The notes beneath the pieces are model-generated. The model ran no database searches. It had not been told where the DNA came from and saw nothing but the letters and a program-made list of their open reading frames with translations. Below are positions 1 through 11,661 of a DNA stretch of 64,000 nucleotides, in pieces. This DNA comes from Nymphalis io. Its lineage: Eukaryota; Arthropoda; Insecta; Lepidoptera; Nymphalidae. The position numbers and the translations under genes were made by a program. The DNA lies in assembly GCF_905147045.1 (NCBI RefSeq), contig NC_065903.1, positions 3,720,001-3,784,000 of the forward strand, read 5' to 3'. Within the stretch, counting starts at the first letter, position 1. Every line of letters starts with the position of its first letter.

Positions 1-3000
1 AGAAGGAAAACATTGAATCTAATCTTAAAGTTGGTAAGTAAGATATATTAATCTTATTTCTATATCATATATGTAAATGTATGTATGTTTTATGTTAACT
101 TAATTAAATTTAAATTGATTGGAATCCTGGACCTTGGAGCCATATATAATATCTTATATTAGCTGTTACTACATTGTTTACATTTATTTTATCTATATAA
201 TTATCTTTTTTCTTACCACAGTCGCCGCAATATGTTACACTGAGGACTTATTAATATCCACGGATCCATCAGACCACAAAACATTTAAGATGCTCTATGA
301 GAAACTCGGAGACGGTGCTTGCCACTTGCGAAACTATTCCGGAGCTGTCGAGTACTATTTGAAGATGTTGGATCATGCTGAAATGGCTGGAGATTGTGGG
401 AAGACGTTGATTCCTATTTACGTCAGGTATATAGATGTTTATAATATTGAAAGGAGCCATGTGATTCCAGCATAGTGCATATAGAGTCACCATATCAAGT
501 CCCATACCATTATACATCGACCATATAAGCACATTAACTACAAATTAGCTATAGGAAACCTGTCAACCCCGTAACAGCCTGTGAATGTCCTACTGCTGGG
601 CTGAAGCCCTCCTCTCCTCATTTTGAGGGGAATGCGTGGAGCTTTTTCCACCACGCTGCTCCAATGGGGGTTGGTGGAATACATATGTGGAAGAATTTCA
701 GTGAAATAAGACACATACAGGTTTCTTCACGATGTTTTCCTTCACTGTAAAGCACGAGATGAATTATAATCACAAATTCATCTTAACTACAAATTAGCTA
801 TAGGAAACCTGTCAACCCACATATTTCGGAGGAGCTTTGGCATCAGGCAGGCGACTGGCTGTAAAAGTCAGCTGCATATTACTATTAGATCATTATTAGT
901 TCTTGAATAAGTACGTTATGGTACCAAAATATCCAAAATATTTTAGCATCACAGTGTTATGAAATTTATTAAATAGAATATTTTGCAGTCACTTGGCACA
1001 TTTTATAATTATAGTTATATACTAAGTTTTTTTTTTACATTATTTATGAGGGATTTCTATAAAAAAATCCTCTCATCTAAAAAGTTTAAATCATTTATTT
1101 TTTTTATTTATACTTATAAAATAGTTATATTATAACAGCCAATATTACTGAGTCTAGAAAGCTGTAATTTAGAACAGGTTTATTTTATATGTAAGGGGAA
1201 AATAGAAAGGATAAATCTGTATGAATTGTATCTAAACAATTTTTTGACAGCTAGGTAGTTTTGTATAAATGACAATTCAATAGTTATCACTTGGATATTT
1301 TTTTATAATACAGGTATGTACACACAGATGGACCTTTTAATGGTTAGTGGTCACCACCGCCCATAAACATTGATACCATTAGAAATGTAAACGATTATCA
1401 TCAATGTGCCACCAATCCTGGGAAATAAAATATTATATCCCTTGTGGTTGTGGTCACACTGGTTCACTCACCCTTGTACTCACCAATTGTAAGCATTGCT
1501 ATTTGGCGGTAGAATATGTGGTGAGTAGGTTGTAACTACCCAGATGGACTTCCACAACGACCACCAAGTGCAAATCATATAAAGTTTCATAAAGTAAATA
1601 GAAAATATTATTTAATTTTTACAGTTTGTATCAAACATACAAAGACATGGGGAACTACAATGATGCGTTACAATATTACTACAAAGAATATGAACTTATA
1701 AAAGATATTCCAAAGGAAGCCTACACAACACTATACAATATCGCCGAAGTGTCGTTCCTCGCTAAAAGACCCTATGATCAGATCGAGAATGCTTGTAATG
1801 ATGCTAAAAATGCCGTGAGTATTGGTTTATAAGATATCACAACTGTAAATAACAGTAACAGCCTGTTAATGTCCCACTGCTGGGCTAAGGTCTCCTCTCC
1901 ATTTTGAGAAGGTTTGGAGCTTATTCCATCACGCTGTTCCAATGCGGGTTGGTAGAATTCACATGTGGCAGAATTTCAAAGAAATTAAACGCATGCAGGT
2001 TTCCTCACGATGTTTTCCTTCACCGTCAAGCACGAGATGAATTATAAACTGTAAATAAAAGAATGTATTATTACATTTTCATATTAATCATGCCTGTATC
2101 AGTGGCTGACTAACCCTACAAATTGGTAGCTATCAGCTGTGCCCTTGCTTTATGAAATATAAATAATAAAATATATATAAAGGAAATATTTGATTATATT
2201 GGAGCGAGCACTATCAATCAATCAATCAATCAAGAGCCAATCGTTGTCCACTGCTGAACATAGGCCTCTCTCAAGGTGCGCCAAAGCTCCCTGTCCTCCG
2301 CCTTCCGCATCCAGTTGGTGCCCGCCACCTTCTTAAGGTCGTCGGTCCACCTGGCTGGAGGGCGCCCTACGCTGCGCTTGCCGATTCGTGGTCTCCACTC
2401 TAGGACTCGTCTGCTCCAACGGCCATCGGTCCTACGACATACGTGACCAGCCCACTGCCACTTCAGCCTGCTAATTTTGCAATATGCTAAACATTATTTA
2501 GATAAGTATATTTTTAGGCGAGAGATTGGAACAAGAAGAAATATGAGATCAGAATCCTAAAGAATCTCTTGAAATATCAAGATGAATACAGCGAGACGGA
2601 CAAGATGGAGGAAACGAAATCTGAGTTAAGGGCGTTAGGATACGAAGATTTAGATAATCTGGACCAGTCGGAAGATGAACAGAGTTCTGTTGGCGGAGGG
2701 GACGAAGACACACACATCGGAGATGATATATGCCTTGAAGATTTGACAGGTTGGACTATTTACTTCAAATTATTGCCCGTTAAATTTTTTTTCTATTTAT
2801 CCAACTTGTCTCCAAAGTTTCATTTTTGAAAACAAATGTTATGTCAATGACTTCCTGTTTTGTTGGTCCTTCGAGCCGGTCTGACGTCAATTTAAAATGA
2901 ATTAATACTTTCTACTCAGATTTGTCTGATACCAATGAGGAGGATTTGAAGGAAACTAAACACGAAACTCGCAGACGAGGCAAAGGATTCGCAATCAAGA

Positions 3001-6000
3001 AGAATATGAAAGGGGAGACACAGTTGCATGTTGTAAGTATATGTGTTATAACTTGTATTTTCCAATAGTTGCCTTTCGTTCTACACATATGTAAGCCTCT
3101 CCGAAATTGCAAATACTGGGTATGCACGGCTCTCGCAGAAGTCAGTCGAAACCGACGTTCTACGGGAGCGGTCCCAAAACTGACCCCCGTGACACCCCTC
3201 ACCTTACGCGGCGTCGGACTAATCTGTCCGACCATAAAAAGACTTTCCTTGTTGTGTGCCTCCACAGCAAGGAAAGCCGTCCTCAAATCGGCACTTAATC
3301 ACAGTGGATGGTTGCAGGCATGCATATCCGGCAATAAACTGCTGGTGGAGCGTCTGCTGGCCAAGGGTCACCCGGTGAACGTGCGCGACAACGCGGGCTG
3401 GCTGCCGCTGCACGAGGCCGCCATACACGGGCGCCGAGACGTGGCGCTCGCGCTGCTGCAGCGCGGGGCCAGCGTCAACGACAGGGGCGGCGTCAACTGC
3501 GACGGTCGGTCTACTTCTACTATAACAATAACAGCCTGTTAATGTCCCACTGCTGGGCTAAGGCCTCCTCTTCCTTTTGAGGAGAAGGTTTGGAGCTTAT
3601 TCCACCAATCTGCTCCAATGAGGGTTGGTAGAATACACGTGTGGCAGAATTTCAATGAAATTAGACACATGCAGGTTTCCTCACGATGTTTTCCTTCACC
3701 GTTAAGCACGAGATGAATTTAATAGCTACCGACCCCTCACACATACTACCATAGAGTAAACTCTGGCTAGATACTTTTGTACACATATCTCCCACTGCTA
3801 GCCAGTTTATCCACTGTACAATTTTGAATTAGTTGCTGTGGTTAGTTGTAACAGCTTAAAAGTCTGATCATGATAGTAACAAATTAATTCATAAATATTT
3901 CAGGTATAACACCGCTTTACGACGCCGCTAGTAACGGTCATTTAGAAGTCGTACAGCTATTACTGGACTACGGAGCCATACCGACCCTTAAAACAGACTT
4001 CGGTGAAACACCACTTCAGGTACTACAAAAATGGCGAGCAGGAACGATCCTAACAAAAGATGAAGAAATATTGTATAATAATATATGCAATAAAATAAAT
4101 AATCTTATAGACAAAACTAATCCTTCAGAGATAATAATGAATAGATCGAAATCAAAAACCCCCGTTAAGGCCATACAAGATAATTCTCCTCCAAGCACTT
4201 CTAAAATGACTAGTAGAATAAAAGAACTATATTCGCCAGCATTTAAAAGACGTAATATTATTGACGACGAAAGTGATGACGAAATAAACTTATCACAAAA
4301 CGTAAGAAACCAAACGGCCTTTCCATCGGATTCCAACTCCTCCGACGAAGAAGAAAACTCAAAGAAAGCAAACAGTAAAACATCAGGAGTCCAAGAATAC
4401 AGAAGTGCGATATCCGCATTGAGAAATAGAAACGCAGATTTGCCTGAAGTCGATGTTAAAAAGTCCAAAAATAAACCAGCTTTATTAAATCCAGACGAGG
4501 TCGGTGACGATTGGTTAGATGATGACATTGGAATAATGAACAAGACGAAGAAACGAAAACTTAGTGATCCATTAACTATAATAGCCAAAAAAACATCAAT
4601 AGATAGTATAAAAGATAGCATAGACAATATTAACAAAATCAGTCCCTTAACAGATAACAATTGTCATTCAACAAAGAAATCGCGTATAAGTGAAATTATA
4701 GATCACAGTGAGAACAGTTCAGACTCCGACCAATTTCAAATAAATGAAAATATTTGTCCAATGAAATCGATTGAATCAATGAGAATTGTAACTCGAGAAT
4801 TCGACGATTCAAAGTTAAACGATACGAGAGGCAATATGAGACGACGATGGAAGAGACAGAGTACATTATTAAAAGCAGGTTTTCAAAGAAAGAAATCTGA
4901 TATTGACCAATCAAGTAATAGCGGCAGCGATACAGAATATTCTGCTAAAAAAACAAAACAAAGAATCCAAACGGGAACGTTTTCTAGACATTCGTCGAAT
5001 GAGAACTTCAATTACTCGAATTCCAATGATGGTTTCAGTATCATGCAAAATATTAATCCTAATATAGTGCAACCATTGAATGTGATACAGCCAATAAGTA
5101 TAATGCAGTCTAAAAACGGTAGAGCGATGCAAACCCAAATTTTGCCTCCAGCCGCTGTTAAAGTTAAAGTTGAGGACAAAGTTCTTCTGATATCATTGAA
5201 GTTAGATATGATAAACAAATTAACAATCAGCTGGCTGGTTGAAGAAGTTAAATCGCGATATTATAAGTAAGTTATTTTAAATTCCTAAGTATATAGGGGG
5301 AGGGGGGAGTTATTAGGTACCCCATATTCTTTTCTGTACTTCTGATAACGTTTATGCAAAATTTCATAGTGATCGGTTAAGTAGTAAAGAAGCGAAAGCG
5401 GAACAAACAAACAAACACACTTTCGCTTTTATTATACTTAATTGACCGTAATTTGTTTTGCCTAATATTTCAGAATAACAGGGGTCCGTCCGGTGTTTAG
5501 TTTGATGACGTCTGACGGGGCGATTCTCTCAGAGGAAGACCCACTAAGCCTTGTTCTTGCATCTCCTGAATTAAATACTTGTATCACGACTTTCAAAGCT
5601 TCACCCGCTGAAGAGAGATACCTTGAGTGTTGTGATGCTTTGGATATACGTAAGTGATTAATGAGTACTTTGTTTTTAAAGTAACATGTCAACTTGTCTT
5701 ATTCAAACAATTAAGCCACACGTTTGGGTCTATGGGTATCTTATAAATATCATATATCAGATAAATATTCATTACAGCGCCATCAGAAGAAATTCAGCAA
5801 GCCGTCGGAAGGAGTCATACCACCCGAAGACTTGCATTAGGATCCGACACACTCTCCCCATCACAAATTCGTCCCTTATTCAGAGCCCTTACACACCAAA
5901 CTCACATCACTGCCATTATGTTACCTAACAACAACATAGGAGATGAAGGCATGAAATATTTAACAGAAAGTATGTGCACAATGAAGCATTTGACAATATT

Positions 6001-7186
6001 AGATATTAGTAGAAATAACATAAGTGGCGATGGTATTAAAATATTACTAAACGCATACGAAAAAGCAACAAGACCAGTTTGTCAAACATTAGAAGATATA
6101 GATTTGAGTGGGAACTCTATTAGTGATGATGGATTTAAAGCAATATTGAAATTGAGCCAGTATTTAAAATTGAAAATATTGAAGTTAAATAGCTGCAATA
6201 TAACTCACAATTCTGTGTCTGAATCAAATAAGTTGCAAGTGAACTTTGATTTCGTGGAGGTTCTAGATATTAGTAATAACCCAGTAAGACACGCTATGGT
6301 TAATTGTTTGTTGTCAGCGTTAAATCCAAATGTTTTGACGGATTTAGAGTTGGACAATGTGGGAGTTGAAGGTAACGTGGCTGGGTGTATAGCTAGCTTT
6401 ATGGATACCGCGAAGGATTTGAAAATAAGAAGATTTAGCCTTTCAAATTGTAAATTAGTCGATGGACAATTTATGCGAATTTTCAGGTTTGTATTATGAA
6501 TTATTGTATTTATTGATTTTCCATTTTATTATAAAATCATTCTAAAATTATCGTTAACTAATATTCGTAGCTTTTTATTGATTTTTTAATATATTAAAAA
6601 TATTAAATACACATACAGTTTAATCTTCATTTTGATAAAAAACATATTCATATCATCAAATGTATCACAAATAATCCATTTAAGTATGTGACATACATGA
6701 GCTCGGTAAAACAGATTATATGTATGCTTACTACTATTAAGTAGTTAAATGTTTTAATAGCTTCCTATCCAATTTAAGTAATGATAATATACACTTGCTT
6801 TATATTGTTGACTTATCTTAATGTATATTGAATTTTTCAGATGTCTCAGTCGGGCCAAGAATTTACAATCAATAACATTGAAAGAAAATCATTTAACATT
6901 TATCGCATTGAAAAAATTACTTCAACGCCAGCCACCAGTGCCGGTAATAAATCTTGAGGGCTGCCATGACATATTCAAATATTCCCCGGATTCCGATTTC
7001 AAAGTTTGGCTACCTGCGATCGACTTCGGAAGATGTGTTCCAGAAATAAATGTTACTCCAATATCAAAAACTGACGAAGAGAGGGAGAGCTTTAAATTGT
7101 TTTCTAAAACTTGGTTAAATTGTTTTAAAGGTAGAGGTATGATTGAACATGGCGAGGGAGGTGTTACAAAGTTTACAGCAAGGTAG
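1..7186 (+). CDS. TONSL: Tonsoku-like protein (TONSL), 3' ten exons, start outside window
   Basis: TONSL is a nuclear scaffold that works with MMS22L in homologous recombination at stalled forks; its ankyrin domain reads newly deposited histone H4 (family knowledge). Exons with continuous phase: 1-33, 222-426, 1625-1814, 2518-2749, 2920-3032, 3318-3504, 3904-5266, 5474-5649, 5778-6486, 6841-7186 (TAG), about 1,183 residues in the window. Visible domains, numbered from the window edge: TPR-like helices (1-145, including GAVEYYLKMLDHAEMAGD and NYNDALQYYYKEYELIKD); an acidic linker (about 165-215); three ankyrin repeats (about 253-356, GETQLHVACISGNK, DNAGWLPLHEAAIHG, GITPLYDAASNGHLEVVQLL); a long Ser/Lys/Asp-rich disordered part (about 375-730); a ubiquitin-like fold (about 735-815, KVEDKVLLISL); and leucine-rich repeats (about 870-1110). 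This order is diagnostic of TONSL. The exon at 3318-3504 is strikingly GC-rich. SINEs and a LINE tail lie in the introns. The N-terminal TPR exons lie left of the window. Confidence 0.92.
571..782 (-). repeat. SINE-A copy, flanked by 36-bp direct repeats
   Basis: Starts GTAACAGCCTGTGAATGTCC and ends GCACGAGATGAATTAT, matching other SINE-A copies in this window. It lacks the tRNA-like head. It lies in the TONSL intron 427-1624 between two identical 36-base stretches (534-569, 783-818). Confidence 0.85.
1312..1570 (+). repeat. SINE-B copy
   Basis: Diverged copy of the family whose best members are at 14427 and 25968; shared landmarks are TTAGTGGTCACCACCGCCC, CCACCAATCCTGGGAA and GCGGTAGAATATGTGGTGAG. 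In a TONSL intron. Confidence 0.75.
1853..2046 (-). repeat. SINE-A copy with 12-bp target duplication
   Basis: Headless SINE-A in the TONSL intron 1815-2517. It is flanked by AACTGTAAATAA at 1841-1852 and again at 2047-2058, a normal-sized target-site duplication. Confidence 0.85.
2214..2480 (-). mobile_element. 5'-truncated RTE-type LINE, reverse-transcriptase C-terminus and tail
   Basis: On the minus strand an uninterrupted frame reads LKWQWAGHVCRRTDGRWSRR and ends in EAYVQQWTTIGS and a stop. This is the conserved C-terminal region of RTE-clade reverse transcriptases often mis-annotated in insects. It is followed by a (TTGA)n tail at 2214-2232. It is a dead-on-arrival 3' fragment in a TONSL intron; the short open frame suggests a fairly young insertion. 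Confidence 0.85.
3529..3722 (-). repeat. SINE-A copy
   Basis: Headless SINE-A (starts TAACAGCCTGTTAATGTCCC, ends CACGAGATGAATTT), inserted 25 bases after the TONSL donor at 3505. Confidence 0.85.
5335..5440. repeat. Dispersed repeat fragment with CAAACAAACAAACA motif
   Basis: Contains TTTCATAGTGATCGGTTAAG, an AAAGCGAAAGCGG stretch and an AACAAACAAACAAACACAC run followed by TTTCGCTTTTATTATA. This tail type recurs weakly at 38800-38870 and 60583-60770 in the window. Class not determined. Confidence 0.45.
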
Positions 7187-8084
7187 TTTTGAAACCAGGA
7201 TTGACTGGCTGACTGATATCAATCTGTTAAATCTAAATGTTGACTGTCAGCTACTTAAATGTGTACTATTTGTAATAAATATTATAGATATAATATATCT
7301 TAAAATGTATCGTGATGTTGATATGTTAGTGTCAAATAAGTTTCAAGTTATCTAAATGCAAGTTACCCAACTTAATTAAATTAATTTAATAATCATTTTG
7401 TAAACTTACACCATAGACAAAGTAGTAACGGAAAAATACTTCATTTCTTAATATTACTTCTTAATAATAATAAATTGACGCGGTGACTACTTAGCGTTAT
7501 CTATCTATGCTTTTAATTGCTGACTGGAAATATTCTTTTTTTTCAACTGAGCCCATACATTAAGTTAAAGCTTTATTCATAAAATCATTATATGAGAGGG
7601 ATTTATGAAAATCGATGGCTCTACTCTTTGCCTCAGTAACTATAAAATAATGTTTCCGTAATAATTTAAAAATGTTGTAATGATTTTTATTATATTATAT
7701 GAATGGTTTAATTATATTAATTGACTTTTTTTAGTGTAAATATTTGTAATTAAATATTTTGTCATAAACTTGGTTTTTTAATTATTTCATATTTTGAGTC
7801 GAAAATATTAAATAAAATAACAAGAAAGTAAACCTTCAAATAATTGATTTATTTAATCGATAAAAGAATATTTTGCTTCTGGCAGCTGTGGCAGTTTAAT
7901 TTATACCTTGATCAAAGTACCTCAAACAAAAAGTAGATCTTCACGGATATATAAACATAACCTTAATTTTTGACAGTTCAGTTTCACATGCTTATAATAT
8001 TTGTTATTGTGGATTTTGTAACAGTTAATTTTTTAAGGTGTAATCATTTTTATTACTTAAGTTGCTAAATAGAAACTATTAACG
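7187..8084. other. TONSL 3'UTR and UTP6 upstream region
   Basis: AT-rich interval between two genes in the same direction. It should contain the TONSL 3'UTR (signal at 7274) and the UTP6 promoter and 5'UTR. I see no coding sequence, no repeat family shared with the rest of the window, and no clear TATA or Inr element. Confidence 0.5.
7274..7279 (+). terminator. AATAAA poly(A) signal of TONSL
   Basis: AATAAA 88 bases after the TONSL stop codon; it is the first canonical signal downstream and fits a short 3'UTR. Assignment is by position only. Confidence 0.55.
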
Positions 8085-11000
8085 ATGGCGGAACAAGTAA
8101 ATCAACGTATTGAGGGCATGATAAATGAATTAGAACAAATGCGACGTACAAATCTATACGAGGATGAAGAAATAAAGTTAGTAAAATTCATTTGAAAATA
8201 TAATTTAAGTGTAATTTATTCTAAATTTCTTCTATAATTTATTGGCATATTCTACTTTTTAAATCACTTAAATAACTAAGTATTTCGATTTATTATAAAT
8301 AACGTAGCTTATTTATCAAATATACATATATAAGCAAAAATGCCACTTCATAATACTATTATAAACTGGCAAGCAGATAAAAGCTTGTACTTTGCGACAC
8401 AAACAAACACCTACAACAAAATTATTGTTTTAGAGAAATTTCACGAAAACGTAAAGAATTTGAATATAGAATACAGCGCAAAATTAAAGAAAAAGATGAC
8501 TTCGTTCAATATATAGCTTTCGAACTAACTCTTCTAGAAGATATTTCACTCAGAAGAAAACAAGCTAAAATGATGGAAAAGAAAAAAGATATTGAGTATG
8601 CTATCACAAAGCGTTTAAATAAAGTATTTAAACAATTCATATATAGATATCAAAATGATGTTGCTATATACTTTGAATATATAAAGTTTTGCAGGAGTGT
8701 TGGTTTTGATTATGCTGTTTCTGCTATTTTAGGCCAGATGTTACAGGTATGTTTTTGCAATACTTCAAAATGAATAGTAAATTAATTTATTTGATCTTAT
8801 TAATTCTTAAATCTAAGCCAGATTGCCTACAATTCCTCAACAAAGATATTTTTGTTATAATTCTTCTATCTTTAGATTTCTCTAAGGATTTTTTTTTTAA
8901 TGTAACAAAGTGTGTAACTTATTCTACTTGCACATTCTTTCTCTTTAAGAGATTCAAGTTTTCATGCTGGTGTATAATTATATTATAAATTCAACAACCA
9001 TATACAATGAAGTTCTTATACTGTTAGTTATATAAAAATTGACATGGTGCCGATGTTTTATTAGGTTCACGGTGATAAGCCGAAGATGTGGCAGATGGCC
9101 AGCAAATGGGAGAGCAAAGAGCAAAATAATTTAGAAAATGCTAGAGGATTCCTTCTTAAAGGAATTCACAGGCACCCTGAATCTGACATTCTTTATTTAG
9201 AATTATTTGATATTGAGCTTATGATTGCCTTTAAAGCAGAAAATGAGGAAGAAAAGGTATTAAATATAGATGTTCATTTTTATTTTTTTACTATTTGCTT
9301 TATATGTATACATTTTTAAATATTTTTGTAGATGTTTAAGATCATAACATAATACTATAAATATAATTATTCTAAACATAATAAGTAAAACAATTATTAT
9401 AAGAAAAAAAAAGAAATTATTGAGCTTCAAGATTTGTTGTAGTTGTAGTATCCACTATAGAATCAAATCACTAAACCATAAAACAGTATAGTTTTATGTA
9501 TCAGTAACTTTATATCTATTGTAAAACTGTCGACGAAAAGGTATTTTATCTAAAAAAAATGTAATTGAATTAAAAAAAGTACTTAAATGATTTTTTTATT
9601 TTAAGGAGAAATATATCAAAAGGGCGGATGTTGTTTGGAGAAATGGCTTGAAAAATATACAAGATGAAGCATTTTTATTTAAATTATGCGACATAGCACT
9701 GAAATATGGAATTGATGATGAGATTACAAATTCTATCAAGAAAGAAATTTGGGAAAGAAGATCAGAAAAGGGTGTGTGGTCTTACATAGCCATGAAAGAG
9801 TTGGAAGTATGAATTATAATTTCTGAACTGGTATTAATATTTTAAAATACTTAATATATAATATTAACTTTGTCCCCCAGGGCTACCACTGGTTAGAAAT
9901 TGAAGAATATGTTGATGCAGAATTAAGATATCCAACTGAAATTAATAATTACATAGCAATATATGAAGAGGCTTTGAAACAAGTATGTATAGTAAAAGTA
10001 TAAAAATTAGAAACAAAAATATTCCTATATTTTATTTCAATAATACTACATAACAATATTGTTATATATTTAAAATATTTATTTAATAAGTACATGTTAA
10101 TATAGTTTATTATGAAGTTTCCAGATGAAAAACTTTGTACGAAATATATTTATGGAGCTATTAGTATGAGAGATGAACTTTGTACAGAGTTGCAAAAAAT
10201 TAATATTGTTAAACGAGCTTGGTACTATGGACATGATAATGGACTACTGTCAAAAGAAATGTACACTTTTGGTATTAAAATGTTGAAAGTGGAAAATGAA
10301 ATATCTAAAGACGAATACACTGAGGTATTAAAAGGTTTTTTTGTCTATTCTTTATTTATCTTATTTTATCTTTTAAATACATGTGTATTATATATTAACC
10401 CATTATATAAATTATGCATCTAATTATGAAATGTTTATAGATTCTTGATGAAGCAATGGCAAAAAATCCAAAGTATAGGCTTTTGTGGGAAGAGAAAATT
10501 TTGCTGAATAAATCTGATGAAAATAAAGTCTTATCTATACTTAAAGATGCCTCAAAACAATTGAAGTCTGAAGACTTAATAGAACTGTGGAACTTTTTGT
10601 TTGATAATGTTAAGTCTAGTGTTTTGGTAAGTAGATATTTTTCTATAATTGTATAATCTTTTTGGGGACAATTCTGTATATAATTCATGCAAACTTGTTG
10701 AGACATACTTTTTTTTTGTAGTATATTATTATTAATAGATGATAAAAAAGTAAATATTTGATTTCCTTGCTGGATTTACAGGACACACAAGTTTATCTTG
10801 AATCTAATGAAATAAGTTATTACAAACTGGATATAACATATAGTTATATGTTTATATATTAAGTTTAATAGAGTAATAAAATTTGAAATTATTTGCCTTC
10901 TTGAATAATGTATAATTAAGATATATATATTTCATATATTATTTTAGTTTATTTTATAAATATATTATTTCAGTTAAAAAATTGTTACGACAAATTTCAA

Positions 11001-11384
11001 GCATGTGACCATGCAGCAGTGATGTCATTAAAACCAAAACTTTTGCAAAAAATATATGAGAAGAATGGACTAAAAGCTGCAAGAAATGTTTATGAAGATT
11101 TTATAAAAACTCCTCCCACGCAAGCTGAAATTCACAAGATTATGATAGAAATTGAGATGTCTCAAGACAAGCCATTACAAAAATATATTAGGAAATGTTA
11201 CGAGGCCTTAGTACAGCATCATGGTAAAGATAATATTGAAGTATGGATGGATTACATAAATTTTGAACAACAAAATGGTGCCGCTCAAGCTGTTCCCGCT
11301 ATTCATAGAAGAGCTATAGGAATGTTAGAAAAGAATTTAGTTGATGATTTTATTAAAGGTCAAGCTTTAGCAAAATTAAAATAA
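8085..11384 (+). CDS. UTP6: U3 small nucleolar RNA-associated protein 6 (UTP6), complete
   Basis: UTP6 is a UtpB-subcomplex member of the small-subunit processome, acting in the nucleolus on U3-dependent 18S pre-rRNA cleavage (family knowledge). Exons: 8085-8176, 8434-8746, 9065-9256, 9606-9806, 9881-9982, 10106-10324, 10441-10626, 10974-11384; 1,716 nt, 571 residues, close to the human length of about 600. All junctions are GT-AG with matching phase. The start fits the family N-terminus (MAEQVNQRIEGMINELEQ). The UTP6 N-terminal domain (RKRKEFEYRIQRK, about 33-80) is followed by HAT/half-TPR helices: VAIYFEYIKFCRSVG, KPKMWQMASKWE, HPESDILYLELFDIEL. A C-terminal HAT stretch lies in the last exon (VWMDYINFEQQNG). 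The stop is TAA at 11382-11384. No frameshift or missing exon was seen. Confidence 0.95.
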
Positions 11385-11423
11385 ATTGACAGCTACTTAA
11401 TGTTTTATTTTATGATAGTAAAA

Positions 11424-11429
11424 AATAAA
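11424..11429 (+). terminator. AATAAA poly(A) signal of UTP6
   Basis: AATAAA 40 bases after the UTP6 stop, giving a very short 3'UTR. It faces the MTCH2 signal about 30 bases further right. Confidence 0.6.
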
Positions 11430-11457
11430 TAATACTACTAGTGTCGAACAAAATATA

Positions 11458-11463
11458 TTTATT
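11458..11463 (-). terminator. AATAAA poly(A) signal of MTCH2
   Basis: TTTATT on the + strand (AATAAA on the minus) about 200 bases beyond the MTCH2 stop, within 30 bases of the converging UTP6 signal. Assignment is by position. Confidence 0.4.
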
Positions 11464-11661
11464 AAATATAACCACTCCTGTACTCAACAATCTAGCAAAA
11501 CGAATCCACATGATACACCATTTATACTAAATTATTTACAGTAAACATTTTACACATTTTGTTTCTACGAGAGGTCAAAATCTCTACTTTGGTGAATGTG
11601 GAATAACACTTAGCAAATAAACGCAAATGGATAAATGCAATTTTATATTAGGGTTGAGGTT

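Noticed and set aside
119..475. Frame starting at 119 as the TONSL start
   Set aside because: Its first 100 bases are a pyrimidine-rich intron; the true exon starts after the acceptor at 220-221 in phase with 1-33.
3069..3542. 157-residue + frame running through TONSL intron and exon
   Set aside because: Most of it is intron; only 3318-3504 is coding, and the ankyrin and phase evidence fix that exon.
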